Source of the DNA: Sphingomonas sp. Leaf208 | GTDB taxonomy: Bacteria > Pseudomonadota > Alphaproteobacteria > Sphingomonadales > Sphingomonadaceae | Length of the DNA: 64,000 bases | Direction: 5' to 3' | Assembly: GCF_001421415.1 (NCBI RefSeq) | Contig: NZ_LMKH01000012.1 | Span: 281,471 to 345,470 of the forward strand | In this document: piece after piece, positions 29,945 to 41,214 of the stretch | How the letters are laid out: every line of letters starts with the position of its first letter | Numbering within the stretch: position 1 is the stretch's first letter | Made by a program: the position numbers and the translations under genes | Notes under the pieces: generated by a model | Told to the model about the DNA's origin: nothing | The model's input: the letters and a program-made list of their open reading frames with translations, nothing else | The model's database searches: none

Positions 29945-31759
29945 ATGGATCGTCGCCAGTTTCTCGCATCGGGGGGCGTCGCCGCGCTCGCCACAACGCT
30001 GCTGCCGTCGTCGGCCTTCGCGCAGTCGAGCGGCGACACCGCGCTCAACGCCGATTTCGAGCGAATCTTCCAGGCGAGCGTCGCGCGGTCGCCCGAACTC
30101 GCGACGTCGCTTGGTCTCGACAAGGGGCCGCTAGCATCGCTGAAGGGGCAATTGTCGCCACGCACTCCCGACAAGCGTGCGCGCGACGTCGCCGAGACCA
30201 AGGCTGCGCTCGCCAGTCTCGCTCGCTACGACGGCTCAGGCCTGTCACCCGCGGCCAAGCTCAACCTAGAAGTCGTCCGCTACTCGCTCGCCACGCAGAT
30301 CGCCGCACCCGAGAAGTTCGCCATGGACAGCCCGATCCGCCCCTACCGGATCTTCCAGCAGGGCGGCGCCTATTTCCAGGTGCCCGACTTCCTCAACACC
30401 GCGCACACGATCAACGCCACCCCCGATGCCGAAGCGTATTTGTCGCGGCTCGACCAGTTCGGCACGGTGCTCGATCAGGAAAGCGCGATGCAGCAGGCCG
30501 AGGCGGCCCGCGGCCTGCTCGCACCCGGCTGGTCGCTCGACTTGACGCTCGGCCAGATGCGAAAACTTCGCAGCCAGCCGGCGGCCACGTCGAGCATTGT
30601 CCAGTCGCTGGTGAAGCGCGCGGCGGCGAAGGGCCTGACCGGCGACTGGCAGGCGCGCACCGCCAAGATCGTCGACGCGAAGGTCTATCCCGCGCTCGAT
30701 CGCCAGATCGCGCTGATGGAACGGCTGAAGCCGACCACGAAGCCCGGTGACGGAATCTGGCGCGTGCCCAATGGCGACGCGATCTACGCGATGGCACTGA
30801 ACCAGGCGACCACCACGACGATGAGCCCCGACGAGGTCCACCGCATCGGCCTCGCACAGGTCGCGGAAATCACCGCGCAGCTCGACACGATCCTGAAGTC
30901 GCAGGGCTTCACGACCGGCACGGTGGGCGAGCGCTTGGCCAAGCTGAACGTGACGCCGGACCAGCTCTACGCGAACACGCCGGAGGGCCGCACCGAGCTG
31001 ATCGCCGGCCTGAACGACGGCATCAAGGCGATGTACGCCAAGCTGCCCCAGGCGTTCTCCGAGGTGCCGACCCAGCCGCTCGAAATCCGCGCCGTTCCCC
31101 TCGAGATCCAGGACGGCGCATCGAACGGCTATTACAACCGCGCCTCGCTCGATGGCAGCCGCCCGGCGATCTACTTCGTCAATCTGAAGGACGTCGGCGA
31201 CTGGCCGAAATACACCCTGCCGTCGCTCACCTATCACGAAGGCGTACCCGGGCATCACCTCCAGATCAGCCTCGCGCAGGAATCGAAGGACATCCCGACG
31301 CTCCGGAAGATCGGCTTCTTCTCGGCCTATTCGGAAGGCTGGGCGCTGTACGCGGAGCAACTGGCGGACGAACTCGGTGCCTATGCGTCGCCGTTGGAGC
31401 GCGCCGGCTATCTCCAGTCGTTCCTGTTCCGCGCGACGCGTCTGGTGGTCGATACCGGCATCCACGCGAAACGCTGGAGCCGCGAGAAGGCGACCGACTA
31501 CATGGTCGCGACGACCGGCTTCGCCCGGCCCCGCACGCAGCGCGAGGTCGAGCGCTATTGCACGCAGGCAGGCCAGGCGTGCAGCTACAAGGTCGGCCAC
31601 ATGGCATGGACGCGCGCACGGATGAAGGCGAAGGCGGCGCTAGGCGACAAGTTCGACCTGAAGCAGTTCCACGATATCCTGAAGGAAGGCGCGATGCCGC
31701 TCACGATCCTGGAACGCCGCGTCGACGAGCGGATCGCGGCGATGAAGGCGAGGGGATAA
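29945..31759 (+). CDS. DUF885-family hydrolase, Tat-exported
   Basis: A 604-residue protein. The N-terminus MDRRQFLASGGVAALAT is a twin-arginine signal with a cleavage region near SSAFAQ, so export to the periplasm in folded form is likely. The DUF885 domain fills the rest; its metallopeptidase-like motif HEGVPGHH is at 431-438, with a later SEGWALYAEQL segment. DUF885 proteins resemble thermolysin-clan peptidases or carboxylesterase-like hydrolases; the true substrate is not known. GGGAGAA lies about 6 bases before the ATG. The frame stays open upstream to 29567, but that part is non-coding in character. It is convergent with the GH3 gene. Confidence 0.9.
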   Translation: MDRRQFLASGGVAALATTLLPSSAFAQSSGDTALNADFERIFQASVARSPELATSLGLDKGPLASLKGQLSPRTPDKRARDVAETKAALASLARYDGSGLSPAAKLNLEVVRYSLATQIAAPEKFAMDSPIRPYRIFQQGGAYFQVPDFLNTAHTINATPDAEAYLSRLDQFGTVLDQESAMQQAEAARGLLAPGWSLDLTLGQMRKLRSQPAATSSIVQSLVKRAAAKGLTGDWQARTAKIVDAKVYPALDRQIALMERLKPTTKPGDGIWRVPNGDAIYAMALNQATTTTMSPDEVHRIGLAQVAEITAQLDTILKSQGFTTGTVGERLAKLNVTPDQLYANTPEGRTELIAGLNDGIKAMYAKLPQAFSEVPTQPLEIRAVPLEIQDGASNGYYNRASLDGSRPAIYFVNLKDVGDWPKYTLPSLTYHEGVPGHHLQISLAQESKDIPTLRKIGFFSAYSEGWALYAEQLADELGAYASPLERAGYLQSFLFRATRLVVDTGIHAKRWSREKATDYMVATTGFARPRTQREVERYCTQAGQACSYKVGHMAWTRARMKAKAALGDKFDLKQFHDILKEGAMPLTILERRVDERIAAMKARG

Positions 31760-31771
31760 CCGAAGCGCGCT

Positions 31772-31892
31772 GATCCTCCCCCGCCAGGGGGAGGTGGCAC
31801 CGAAGGTGACGGAGGGGGAGGACACGGAACGTCACTTCCGCCAACCCCCCCTCCGTCTAGCAACGCCAGCACCTCGCCCTCGACGGGGGATC
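31772..31892. repeat. Inverted repeat (family C) in a convergent junction
   Basis: GATCCTCCCCCGCCAGGGGG at the left end mirrors a degraded copy at the right end (CGACGGGGGATC), and the inner GGTGACGGAGGGGGAGG mirrors CCCCCCTCCGTC. The first 60 bases match the element at 60964-61088 almost base for base. It may act as a terminator for the DUF885 gene. Confidence 0.85.
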
Positions 31893-32017
31893 AGGTGGCA
31901 GAACCTATTTCCCTCACCTCCACACGCGAAAAGCGCCGGGAGGGCCCTTCCCTTTCCATTATGGAGAGGGACTTCTCACCCTGTTCGCATCTAGTCAGGC
32001 ACACCGCTCACCCACAC

Positions 32018-32165
32018 CCGTTCGTGCCGAGTAGAGACCGAGTAGCCCCCTTGGGCGTATCGGGGGCTCGTATCGAGGTACAGGTTCCGCGCGACACCCC
32101 GTCCCTCGATACGCCGTCTCGATACGCTTCTACGAAGCTACTCGCCGCCTACTCGGGACGAACGG
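32018..32165. repeat. Long nested inverted repeat (family D)
   Basis: The ends CGTTCGTGCCGAGTAG and CTACTCGGGACGAACG are inverted. Inside are repeated GTATCGAGG and CGATACGC words that can also pair. The same design is at 48053-48205, and a shorter form is at 15752-15825. Together with the element at 31772-31892 it fills the 414-base gap between the DUF885 and GH3 genes; nothing else is seen there. Confidence 0.8.
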
Positions 32166-32173
32166 ACGAGCTC

Positions 32174-34477
32174 TCACTTCCCCCCACGATCCAGCGTCTG
32201 CGCCGCAACCCGCACCGTCACCGTCTGCACGACATCAGCCGCCGACGTCGCCAGCATCACCTTGTAGTCGCCGCCAGCGATCTTCCATCCGCCGCTCGCG
32301 ACATCGAACGTCGCCAACAACCGCGGGTCCACCGTCACCGAAACAGCCTGCTCCGAACCCGGCGCGAGATCGACCTTGCGGAAAGCCCCGAGCCGCTTGG
32401 GCGCCTCCCAGCCCGCACCCGACACATAGACCTGCGCGACCGCCTTGCCCTGCACTGCGCCCGTGTTCTTCACCGAGAACCCGGCCTTGATCCCCTTGCC
32501 CTGAGGCGCGGCGGTCAAACCGCCCATCGCAAAAGTCGTGTAGGAAAGCCCGTAACCAAACGGGAACAGCGGCTTCGCGCCGGTCTTGTCGAACCACTTA
32601 TAACCGACTGCGGCGCCCTCGATGTCGTAATTGCCCATCGGATGCGAATCGCGGTCGAGCTTGGGATCACCTTCGATTTTCAGGCGCGGCAGCTGCGCGA
32701 GCCACGCCGGGAAGGTCGCGGGCAGATGCCCCGACGGATTGACCTCGCCGGTCAGCACGCGCGCGATCGCCTCGCCGCCAGCCGTGCCCGGATACCACGC
32801 CTCCAGCACCGCCCCGACCTTGCCGAGCCACGGCATCACCACCGGGCCACCGGTTTCGAGCACGACCACCGTCTTCGCGTTCGCCCCCGTGACCGCGTCG
32901 ATCAGCGCGTTCTGGTCAGCCGGCAGGTTCAAGTCGGGCACGTCGAACGACTCGCCCGTCCACTGCTCGCCGAACACGACGACGACGTCCGCCCGACGCG
33001 CCGCAGCAGCAGCCGCCTTGACGTCCTTGCCGTCGAGATACGTCACGGTCGCGCCGGTCCGCGCCTGCAATGCCTTCATCGGCGACGACGCGTGATAGGT
33101 CTTGGGGCCGGGGAAACCGCTCGGGAATTCGTCCGCCACGATCAGGCCATTGGCCGGCGCGTTATGCGAATAGACCTGGCTCGAACCGCCACCCGACAGC
33201 ACACCGACATCGGCATGCGCGCCGATCAACAGGATCGACTTGGCCGTCTTGGCGATCGGCAACAGCCCCGCGGTGTTCTTGAGCAGGACGATGCCCTCTT
33301 CCGCGTCCGCGCGCGTCACTGCAGCATGGGCAGCGTAATCGATCGTCGTCGCACGATCGCCCGCCACGACCTTGTCGAACGCTCCTACGGAAAACATCCC
33401 CCACAGTACGCGCCGCGCCATGTCGGTCGCGCGCGCCTCAGCCACATGCCCATTGTTGACCGCCTCGCGCAGCGCATCCGCAAAATAGGCCGAGCGATCG
33501 AACGCCCAGCCGGACTGCTGATCGAGCCCGGCATTGGCCGCCTCGCTGGTCGAATGCGTCGCGCCCCAGTCGGACATGACATAGCCCTTGAAGCCCCAAT
33601 CGCGCTTCAGCACCGTGTTGAGCAGCCAGTCGTTCTCGCACGCATAATGGCCGTTCACGCGGTTGTACGAGCACATCACCGAGCCGGGCTGGCCGACCTC
33701 GTTGGCGATCTCGAACGCGAGCAGGTCGGACTGGCGTGCCGCCTGTTCGCCGATCTTGTGATCGATGTTGTTGCGGTTCGTCTCCTGACCGTTGAAGGCG
33801 TAATGCTTCATCGTCGATACGACGTGCTGCGACTGGATTCCCTTGATCTCGTGCCCGGTGATGACGCCCGCCAGCAACGGATCCTCACCGCCATATTCGA
33901 AATTGCGGCCATTCCGCGGTTCGCGCGTCAGGTTCATCCCGCCCGCGAGTTGTACGTTGAAGCCCGACAGGAATGCCTCGTTGCCGATCATCGCGCCGCC
34001 GGCCTGCGCCAGTTCGGGATTCCAGGTCGCCGCGGTAGCGATCCCGGAGGGCAGCGAGGTGCGCAGGCGCGGCGTCGGCCCGCGCTGGCTGGCGACACCG
34101 ACGCCGGCATCGGTCTGCCACTGGTTCGGGATGCCAAGCCGCGGAATGCCGGGCACGATCCCGGCGGAAGCGGCCAGCCCGTCCTTCGGATAGACCCAGT
34201 TCTTGACCGGCGTCTTCAGCCAGTCGGCATTGGTTGCAAAGTACCCGAAGGTGAGCTGCAGCTTCTCGTCGAGCGTCATCTCCTTGAGGAGCAGGTCGAC
34301 GCGCGCATCGGCGCCCAGCGCGGTGTTCATCCACGGCCGCGCCTTGGGAGCCTCGGTCCGCGCCGCCGCCGCACCGGGTGCGTTGTTGGTCGTCTGCGCC
34401 ACGGCGGGCGCGGCGATCGCCAGCACCGATCCCGCGAGCAGACGGACGAACAGGGCGCGGGAACGGGATGCGGTCAT
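32174..34477 (-). CDS. Glycoside hydrolase family 3 beta-glucosidase
   Basis: A 767-residue secreted enzyme with a signal peptide (about residues 1-28, ending APAVAQ). The GH3 N-terminal barrel contains the KHYAFNGQE and MCSYNRVNG motifs and the nucleophile Asp303 in YVMSDWGA. The GH3 C-terminal sandwich domain (about 400-600) and a fibronectin-III-like domain at the end (about 670-750) follow. It would cleave terminal beta-glucosyl or beta-xylosyl residues in the periplasm or outside. The ATG at 34477 (MTASRSRALFVRLLAG) is chosen as it gives a proper signal peptide. It is 85 bases downstream of the oxoprolinase gene on the same strand. Confidence 0.93.
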   Translation of the reverse strand: MTASRSRALFVRLLAGSVLAIAAPAVAQTTNNAPGAAAARTEAPKARPWMNTALGADARVDLLLKEMTLDEKLQLTFGYFATNADWLKTPVKNWVYPKDGLAASAGIVPGIPRLGIPNQWQTDAGVGVASQRGPTPRLRTSLPSGIATAATWNPELAQAGGAMIGNEAFLSGFNVQLAGGMNLTREPRNGRNFEYGGEDPLLAGVITGHEIKGIQSQHVVSTMKHYAFNGQETNRNNIDHKIGEQAARQSDLLAFEIANEVGQPGSVMCSYNRVNGHYACENDWLLNTVLKRDWGFKGYVMSDWGATHSTSEAANAGLDQQSGWAFDRSAYFADALREAVNNGHVAEARATDMARRVLWGMFSVGAFDKVVAGDRATTIDYAAHAAVTRADAEEGIVLLKNTAGLLPIAKTAKSILLIGAHADVGVLSGGGSSQVYSHNAPANGLIVADEFPSGFPGPKTYHASSPMKALQARTGATVTYLDGKDVKAAAAAARRADVVVVFGEQWTGESFDVPDLNLPADQNALIDAVTGANAKTVVVLETGGPVVMPWLGKVGAVLEAWYPGTAGGEAIARVLTGEVNPSGHLPATFPAWLAQLPRLKIEGDPKLDRDSHPMGNYDIEGAAVGYKWFDKTGAKPLFPFGYGLSYTTFAMGGLTAAPQGKGIKAGFSVKNTGAVQGKAVAQVYVSGAGWEAPKRLGAFRKVDLAPGSEQAVSVTVDPRLLATFDVASGGWKIAGGDYKVMLATSAADVVQTVTVRVAAQTLDRGGK

Positions 34478-34562
34478 GGGCTTCACTTTCAGGCTGATCG
34501 AATGCCGTGTGTGCCGCGTTCGTCGCGTTACCGCAACCAGCCGTCGCACGGCACGTGTGCGA

Positions 34563-37500
34563 TCACGCCTGGCCGAAGCCACCCCCGCCGGGCGTCTCGA
34601 TCACGAACACGTCGCCGGCGTGCATGTCGACCTTGGCGGTCGAGCCAAGCCGTTCGACGCCGCCATCCGCGCGCTCGACCGTCGCCGAGCCGAGTCCGCC
34701 ACCTTCGCCGCCAGCCATGCCAAACGGCGGGACGCGGCGATGGTTGGCGAGGATGCAAGCAGTCATGTCCTCGAGAAACCGGACCCGTCGCGTCGCGCCG
34801 TCGCCGCCGTGGTGCGCGCCGGCCCCGCCCGAGCCGCGACGCATCGAGAATTCCTCGAGCAATACCGGGAAGCGCGTTTCGAAGACTTCCGGGTCGGTCA
34901 GCCGGCTGTTGGTCATGTGCGTCTGGATCACCGACGCGCCGTCGAAGCCGGGGCCCGCACCTGCTCCCCCCGCGATCGTCTCGTAATATTGATGCGTGTC
35001 GTTGCCGAAAGTGAAGTTGTTCATCGTCCCCTGGCTCGCCGCCATCGCGCCGAGCGCGCCGAACAGCGCGTCGGTGACGACCTGGCTGGTCTCGACGTTG
35101 CCAGCGACGACCGCGGCCGGGTAGCGCGGGTTGAGCATCGAGCCTTCGGGCACGCGGATCGTCACGCCGCGCAGGCAGCCGTCGTTGAGCGGGACGGCCT
35201 CGTCGATTAGTGCACGGACGACGTAGAGCACGGCGGCACGGACGATCGAGACGGGGGCGTTGAAGTTGGTCGGACGCTGCTCGCTGGTGCCGGCGAAGTC
35301 GACCTCCATCGTCGCCTCCTCGCGATCGACGCGGACTGCCACGCGGACGACGGCGCCGTCGTCCATCTCATAGGCGAACACGCCATCGTCGAGCGTCGCA
35401 ATCAGGCGGCGGACGGCGGCGTCGGCATTGGCCTGGACGTGCTCCATGTACGCAGCGACGACGTCCGTGCCGTACTCGTTCGCGAGTCGTATGAGACCAG
35501 TCGCGCCGCGTGTGCAGGCTGCTAGTTGCGCGGCGAGATCGGCGATGTTCTGGTCGATGTTGCGCGCCGGATAGGGCCCGCCAGCGAACACAGCGCGCAG
35601 TTCGGTTTCGAGGAACCGCCCTTCGTCGACCACCAGCACGTCATCCAGCAGCACGCCCTCTTCTTCGACCGAGCGGCTTTCAGGCGGCATCGATCCAGGG
35701 GTGATCCCGCCGACATCTGCGTGATGGCCGCGCGCGGCGACGAAGAACGCGGGTGTGTCGCCGTCCTCCGCGAACACCGGCATGATGACGGTGATATCGG
35801 GCAAATGCGTGCCGCCACGATACGGCGCATTGAGCGCGTAGGCGTCACCGCGGCGGATACCGCGGCCGTCTGCGCCGCCGCCCCGCGCGTCGATGATCGT
35901 GCGGATGCTCTCGCCCATCGAGCCGAGGTGGACCGGGATGTGCGGGGCGTTGGCGACGAGGTTGCCGTGCGCGTCGAACAGCGCGCAACTGAAGTCGAGG
36001 CGTTCGCGGATGTTGACCGATGCCGCCGAGCGCTGGAGCGCGGCGCCCATTTCCTCGGCGATGCTCATGAACAGACCGGCGAAGATCGCCAGCCGGACGG
36101 GATCGGATTCGGTGCCGATGCTAGCGCCGATCCGGGGTGCGATCCGGTCGAGGATCAGATTGCCGATCGGATCGACGCGCGCGCGCCAGCCGGGCTCGAC
36201 GATCGTGGTGGAGACGCTATCGAGGATCAGCGCGGGACCGTCGATGGCGTGGCCGGCGGGCAGGCCTTCGCGGGCAAGGACGGGCGTGTCGTGCCATGCG
36301 CCGGCCATGTAAACCGGGGGGACGGACAGCGGCGAGGCTGGCTCGTCGGGGAAGGCGACCAGCGCGGCGTCGATCGGCGGACTCTCGGCGATCGCCTCGG
36401 CTACGATCCGGTCGGCGACTAGCGGTGCTTCGCTGGCGAACCCGAACTGCGCGATATGCGCGGCGTCAAAAGCGGCGATCATCGCTGCCGAGTCGTCGAG
36501 ATCGAGCTCGATGGTGTGGTCGGTCTGGCCTCGGCGCAGATGCACGCGGCGTTCGATCCTAACCTTGTCAGCCGCGACACCCTGCGCGACCAGTGCTTCA
36601 CGGGCATCCTCCGCCAGACCGTCCAGCGCCTGCGTGATCGCGGCATAGTCCGCGAACGCAGCACCCGAGGTCGCCTCGCGGAGCACGCGGCGATCGGCGA
36701 GCCCCATGCCACACGCCGACAGGACGCCGGCCAGCGGATGGATCATCACCCGGTCCATCGCCAGCGCATCGGCGACGAGGCACGCATGCTGCCCTCCGGC
36801 TCCACCGAAGCAGGCGAGCGTGTAGCGCGTGACGTCGTGCCCGCGCGCGACGGAGATCGTCCGGATCGCATTCGCCATATTCGCCACCGCGACCGCGACG
36901 AACCCTTCTGCCGCGACCTGCGGATCGAGCGGCAATTCCGCGAACCGGGCGGTCACCGCCTCGGCATCGAGCGGCTGGTCGCCTGCCGGCCCAAACAGCG
37001 CCGGGAAGAATTCGGGGCGCACTTTGCCGAGCATCACGTTGCAGTCGGTCACCGTCAGCGGCCCGCCGCGGCGATAACACGCCGGCCCCGGCACCGCGCC
37101 CGCGCTCTCGGGGCCGACGATCAGCCGCTCGCCATCGAACCGGCAGATCGAGCCGCCGCCTGCCGCAACCGTGTGGATCCGCAGCATCGGCGCCCGGATG
37201 CGGGCGCCTGCAATCAGCGTCTCGGTGTCGCGCTCGTACGTCCCGGCGTAGTGCGAGACATCGGTCGAGGTGCCGCCCATGTCGAAGCCAATGACGTGCT
37301 CGAACCCGGCCTCGCGAGCAGTCGCGGCCATGCCGACGATGCCGCCCGCCGGCCCCGACAGGATCGCGTCCTTGCCGCGAAAGCCCGCGCCGTCGACCAG
37401 TCCGCCCGACGACTGCATGAACAGCGCCCCCTGCCCCAGCGCGTCGCTCAGGCCCGCGACATAGCGATCGACGACCGGCGATAGATACGCATCGACAACG

Positions 37501-38102
37501 GTCGTATCGCCGCGCCCAATCAGCTTGATCAACGGCGCAACGCGGTGACTGACCGAGATCTGGGTGAAACCAATCTCGGCCGCGATTGCCGCCAGCGCTT
37601 CCTCGTGCGTCGTGAAGCGATAGCCGTGCACGAGAACAATCGCGACGGCGCGCAGTCCGCTATCGAACGCGGCCTGCAATCCTGCACCGGCCGCGTCGAC
37701 GTCGAGCGGACGGAGCACATCGCCCTCCGCCCCGACCCGCTCATCGATCTCCACAACCTGCGCGAACAGCGGCGGCGGACGGTTCACATCGCGCACGAAA
37801 ATGTCGGACCGCTCCTGGTGACCGATCAGCAGCGCATCGGCGAACCCGCGGGTGATCGCGAGACACGTCGGCTCGCCCTTGCGCTCGAGCAGCGCGTTGG
37901 TCGCGACCGTCGTCCCGATCCGCACTTCGAGCGGCACGTCCGCCCCATCAGTCAGCCGCCGGATCGCCTCGACCGCCGCATCATCATAGCGTTCGGGATC
38001 TTCCGACAGCAGCTTGGCGGTGACGATCCGCCCGTCCGGTTGCCGCGCGACGACGTCGGTGAACGTGCCGCCGCGGTCGATCCAGAACTGCCATGTGGTC
38101 AT
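34563..38102 (-). CDS. Fused hydantoinase A/B (5-oxoprolinase family) protein
   Basis: A 1179-residue single-chain protein. The N-terminal HyuA-type ATPase half (about 1-660) has the ATP motif [11 protein letters not shown] and [12 protein letters not shown]. The HyuB-type half (about 680-1179) contains [23 protein letters not shown] and the late [17 protein letters not shown]. The fused form is typical of ATP-dependent 5-oxoprolinase, which opens 5-oxoproline to glutamate; hydantoin or related lactam substrates are also possible. It starts 7 bases after a cysteine-synthase-family gene, which with the upstream M3 peptidase and serine dehydratase suggests breakdown of glutathione-like peptides. 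Confidence 0.92.
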   Translation of the reverse strand: MTTWQFWIDRGGTFTDVVARQPDGRIVTAKLLSEDPERYDDAAVEAIRRLTDGADVPLEVRIGTTVATNALLERKGEPTCLAITRGFADALLIGHQERSDIFVRDVNRPPPLFAQVVEIDERVGAEGDVLRPLDVDAAGAGLQAAFDSGLRAVAIVLVHGYRFTTHEEALAAIAAEIGFTQISVSHRVAPLIKLIGRGDTTVVDAYLSPVVDRYVAGLSDALGQGALFMQSSGGLVDGAGFRGKDAILSGPAGGIVGMAATAREAGFEHVIGFDMGGTSTDVSHYAGTYERDTETLIAGARIRAPMLRIHTVAAGGGSICRFDGERLIVGPESAGAVPGPACYRRGGPLTVTDCNVMLGKVRPEFFPALFGPAGDQPLDAEAVTARFAELPLDPQVAAEGFVAVAVANMANAIRTISVARGHDVTRYTLACFGGAGGQHACLVADALAMDRVMIHPLAGVLSACGMGLADRRVLREATSGAAFADYAAITQALDGLAEDAREALVAQGVAADKVRIERRVHLRRGQTDHTIELDLDDSAAMIAAFDAAHIAQFGFASEAPLVADRIVAEAIAESPPIDAALVAFPDEPASPLSVPPVYMAGAWHDTPVLAREGLPAGHAIDGPALILDSVSTTIVEPGWRARVDPIGNLILDRIAPRIGASIGTESDPVRLAIFAGLFMSIAEEMGAALQRSAASVNIRERLDFSCALFDAHGNLVANAPHIPVHLGSMGESIRTIIDARGGGADGRGIRRGDAYALNAPYRGGTHLPDITVIMPVFAEDGDTPAFFVAARGHHADVGGITPGSMPPESRSVEEEGVLLDDVLVVDEGRFLETELRAVFAGGPYPARNIDQNIADLAAQLAACTRGATGLIRLANEYGTDVVAAYMEHVQANADAAVRRLIATLDDGVFAYEMDDGAVVRVAVRVDREEATMEVDFAGTSEQRPTNFNAPVSIVRAAVLYVVRALIDEAVPLNDGCLRGVTIRVPEGSMLNPRYPAAVVAGNVETSQVVTDALFGALGAMAASQGTMNNFTFGNDTHQYYETIAGGAGAGPGFDGASVIQTHMTNSRLTDPEVFETRFPVLLEEFSMRRGSGGAGAHHGGDGATRRVRFLEDMTACILANHRRVPPFGMAGGEGGGLGSATVERADGGVERLGSTAKVDMHAGDVFVIETPGGGGFGQA

Positions 38103-38109
38103 CGGTTAC

Positions 38110-39171
38110 TCAGCCCAGAAGTTGCGTCATCCGCGCCGCGGGATCCGTCCACGCGACCTCGCGATCGTCGAGCCATGAATCGTCGTAATAGGTGCAGCCA
38201 TAGCGGTCGCCGCCATCGCACAACAGCGTGACGATGCTGCCCGTCTCGCCCGCCGCCGCCATCTCCTCGACGATCTGCGCGCACGCCCAGAGGTTGGTCC
38301 CGGTCGAGCCGCCGACGCGCCGGCCGAGCCGATCGGACAGCGCACGCATTGCGCCGATGCTGTCGGCATCCTCGACCGCGATCATCCGGTCGATGACGCT
38401 CGGCACGAAGCTCGGCTCGACCCGCGGCCGCCCGATCCCCTCGATCCGCGACGCGCACCCTTCCGGCAACGCGACCACCGAGCGATCCTCAAAATGACGA
38501 TGGAAGACCGAGTGGACCGGGTCCGCGACGCACAGTTTCGTATCGTGGCGGCAATAGCGGATGAAGCGCCCGATCGTCGCCGACGTGCCCCCCGTCCCCG
38601 CGCCGCAGACGATCCAGGACGGGCACGGATGCTCCTCCTCGGCCATCTGCGCGAAGATGCTCTCGGCGATGTTGTTGTTCCCGCGCCAGTCGGTCGCCCG
38701 CTCGGCATAGGTGAACTGGTCGAGATAATGCCCGCCGGTTTCGGCCGCGAGCCGGTGCGACACCGCGTAGACCGTGCGCGGATCGTCGACCACGTGGATC
38801 TCGCCGCCGTGAAAGCGGATCGCGTCGAGCTTCGGCTTGGCGGTGGTCGCCGGCACCACCGCGATGAACCGCAGCCCCAGCATTTTCGCGAAATACGCCT
38901 CCGACACCGCAGTCGACCCCGACGAGGATTCGATCACCGTCGTCTCCGGCCCGATCCATTCGTTGCACAGCGCGTACAGGAACAGCGACCGCGCGAGCCG
39001 ATGCTTGAGGCTGCCGGTCGGGTGCGAACTCTCGTCCTTCAGGTACAGCACGATGCCGGGATACCGCGGCAAATCCACCCGGATCAGATGCGTGTCGGCG
39101 GACCGGTTATAGTCCGCCTCGATCCGCCGCACCGCCTCCGACAACCAGCGCCGGTCGACGGGCTTTGTCAC
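38110..39171 (-). CDS. PLP-dependent cysteine synthase-family protein (Cds1-like)
   Basis: A 353-residue fold-type-II PLP enzyme. The Schiff-base lysine is Lys56 in [21 protein letters not shown] forms the substrate loop near 93-105; a glycine-rich phosphate cup [13 protein letters not shown] is near 190. The divergent N-terminus and absent SAT-binding features set it apart from CysK/CysM. It resembles the actinobacterial L-cysteine desulfhydrase Cds1, which releases sulfide, pyruvate and ammonia. Synthase activity cannot be excluded. The start overlaps the M3 peptidase stop as ATGA; the oxoprolinase gene follows after 7 bases. Confidence 0.88.
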   Translation of the reverse strand: MTKPVDRRWLSEAVRRIEADYNRSADTHLIRVDLPRYPGIVLYLKDESSHPTGSLKHRLARSLFLYALCNEWIGPETTVIESSSGSTAVSEAYFAKMLGLRFIAVVPATTAKPKLDAIRFHGGEIHVVDDPRTVYAVSHRLAAETGGHYLDQFTYAERATDWRGNNNIAESIFAQMAEEEHPCPSWIVCGAGTGGTSATIGRFIRYCRHDTKLCVADPVHSVFHRHFEDRSVVALPEGCASRIEGIGRPRVEPSFVPSVIDRMIAVEDADSIGAMRALSDRLGRRVGGSTGTNLWACAQIVEEMAAAGETGSIVTLLCDGGDRYGCTYYDDSWLDDREVAWTDPAARMTQLLG

Positions 39172-41204
39172 CCTTGCAGCCCGTGACGGACCAGCATCGC
39201 GGTCGGCTCGGGGTCACGCCCGCGGAACGCGCGGAAGCTCTCCGCCGCCGGCCGCGTCGCCCCGCGCGCGAGCACTTCCTCACGGAACCGGTCGCCGGTC
39301 TTGCGATCGACCAGGCCCGCTTCGGCAAACGCCTCGAAGCCATCCGCCGCCAGCAATTCGGCATAGAGATAACTGTAATAGCCCGACGCATAGCCGCCCG
39401 CGAAAATGTGGCTGAACGCGTGCGGGAAGCGGTGCCATGCAGGCGGGCGGATCACCGCCACCTCGTCGCGCACCGCCTCGATCACCTCGATCGGATCGCT
39501 GCCCATCGTGCCGAGATGCAGCAGCAGGTCGAACAGCGCGAACTCGACCTGGCGCAGGATGAACATCCCCGCCTGGAAATGCCGCGCCTTCACCATCCGC
39601 TCGAACAGGTCGGCGGGGAGCTTCGCGCCGGTCTTGTAGTGCCCCGACATGCCGGTCAGCACGTCCTTGTCCCAGGCGAAATCCTCCATCAGCTGGCTCG
39701 GCAGCTCGATCGCGTCCCATTCGAAACCATTGGTGCCGGCGATGCTCGGCCGGTTCACCTTGGTGAAGAGCAGGTGGATGCAGTGGCCGGTCTCGTGCAG
39801 CAGCGTCGTCACGTCGTTGTGGCTCAGCAGCGACGGCGTCTCGCCCCCATCCGGCGCGAAATTGCAGACCAGATACGCGACCGGCACCGTCACCGTATTG
39901 CCGTCGTGCAACCGCGGCCGCGCCTGCGCCATCCACGCGCCGCCACGCTTGCCGGTGCGTGCGTGCAGGTCGAGATACAGCCCCGCGAACACCGTCCCGC
40001 TCTCGTCCACCACGTCGAAGAACCGCGCGTCCTCGTGATACAGCGAGACGTCGTCGCGCTCGACGAGCGTGATGCCGAACAGCCGCTGCATCAGCGTCTG
40101 CCAGCCCTCCATGACGCGCTCGACCGGGAAATACGCCTTCACCACCTGCGCATCGACCGCATAGCGATCCTGCCGCAACCGGTTCGACACGAAGCCCGCA
40201 TCCCAGGGCTCGAAATCGGCGATCCCCAGATGTTCGGCGGCAAACGACTTGAGCTCGGCAAGGTCGCGCTCCGCCGCCGGCTTCGCGCGCCGCGCCAGAT
40301 CGCGCAGGAACGCGATCACTTCGGCGCCATTGGGGGCCATCTTGGTCTCGAGCGACCATGCGACCGGATCGGTGAAGCCGAGCAGCTTGGCGCCCTCGTG
40401 CCGCAGTTCGAGGATACGCGCGATCCGCGCACTGTTGTCGAACTCGCCCGCATTCGGCCCCTGGTCCGAAGCCCGCGTCGCGAATGCACGATACATGCGC
40501 GCGCGCAGGTCGCGGTTCTCGGCAAAGGTCAGCACGGCGTTGACGCTCGGCTGTTGCAGCGTGACCAACCAGCCCGCCTGCCCCTTCGCCTTGGCGGCAT
40601 CCGCGAACATCGCCTTGTCCGCGTCCGAAATCCCGGCGAGATCAGCCTCGTCCGTCACCAGCTCAGACCAGGCATCGGTCGCGTCCAGCACCGCGCTGCC
40701 GAACTCGTTCGACAGGCCCGACAGCTCGACCGAAATCTCGCTGAACCGATCGCGCGCCTCTGGCTCCAGCGCCACGCCCGACAGCGTGAAGTCGCGGATC
40801 GCATGCTCGACCGCGACACGGTCCGCATCCGGCAGGGTCGCGAACTCGGGCGACACGCTCAACGCCACGAAAACCTCGTAAAGGTCGCGGTTCTGCCCGA
40901 CCTTCATGTCGTTCTCGACGAGCCGCTTCTGCCCCTCCGAATACGCCGCACGCAGTTCGGGCGTGTCCGCGACACCATGCAGATGCGACACCGCCGACCA
41001 GATCGCGCCGATCTCGGTATTCGCGCGCTCGTACGGCAGCCACGCGCCCGCGAAATCGGTCGGCCGCGTGGTCGTCAGCGCCTCGACCATCGCCTCGTGC
41101 CGCGCGATCGCCTCGTCGAGCGCAGGCGCGATCTGGTCGGGCGACAGCTCGGCGAAACGGGGCAGCGACAGCGTATCGAGAAGCGGGTTCGTCGGGGCAG
41201 TCAT
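39168..41204 (-). CDS. M3-family oligopeptidase (PrlC/Dcp-like)
   Basis: A 678-residue cytoplasmic zinc peptidase. The catalytic site HETGHCIH has His470, Glu471 and His474, and the third ligand Glu lies about 25 residues later. The [13 protein letters not shown] and [19 protein letters not shown] segments are typical of oligopeptidase A and dipeptidyl carboxypeptidase. It would cut short peptides of about 5-20 residues. The start at 41204 ([17 protein letters not shown]) is the family N-terminus. It lies 10 bases downstream of sdaA and overlaps the Cds1-like gene by four bases. No signal peptide is seen. Confidence 0.93.
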   Translation of the reverse strand: MTAPTNPLLDTLSLPRFAELSPDQIAPALDEAIARHEAMVEALTTTRPTDFAGAWLPYERANTEIGAIWSAVSHLHGVADTPELRAAYSEGQKRLVENDMKVGQNRDLYEVFVALSVSPEFATLPDADRVAVEHAIRDFTLSGVALEPEARDRFSEISVELSGLSNEFGSAVLDATDAWSELVTDEADLAGISDADKAMFADAAKAKGQAGWLVTLQQPSVNAVLTFAENRDLRARMYRAFATRASDQGPNAGEFDNSARIARILELRHEGAKLLGFTDPVAWSLETKMAPNGAEVIAFLRDLARRAKPAAERDLAELKSFAAEHLGIADFEPWDAGFVSNRLRQDRYAVDAQVVKAYFPVERVMEGWQTLMQRLFGITLVERDDVSLYHEDARFFDVVDESGTVFAGLYLDLHARTGKRGGAWMAQARPRLHDGNTVTVPVAYLVCNFAPDGGETPSLLSHNDVTTLLHETGHCIHLLFTKVNRPSIAGTNGFEWDAIELPSQLMEDFAWDKDVLTGMSGHYKTGAKLPADLFERMVKARHFQAGMFILRQVEFALFDLLLHLGTMGSDPIEVIEAVRDEVAVIRPPAWHRFPHAFSHIFAGGYASGYYSYLYAELLAADGFEAFAEAGLVDRKTGDRFREEVLARGATRPAAESFRAFRGRDPEPTAMLVRHGLQG

Positions 41205-41214
41205 GGGAAATCCT

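Noticed and set aside
31895..35014. Very long plus-strand open frame of more than 1000 codons
   Set aside because: It lies opposite the GH3 and oxoprolinase genes, is Arg/His-rich, has no recognisable domain and is explained by high G+C third positions of the true minus-strand genes.
34563..38102. Two separate hyuA and hyuB genes
   Set aside because: The reading frame is continuous through both halves without an internal stop or restart signal, so it is one fused protein.
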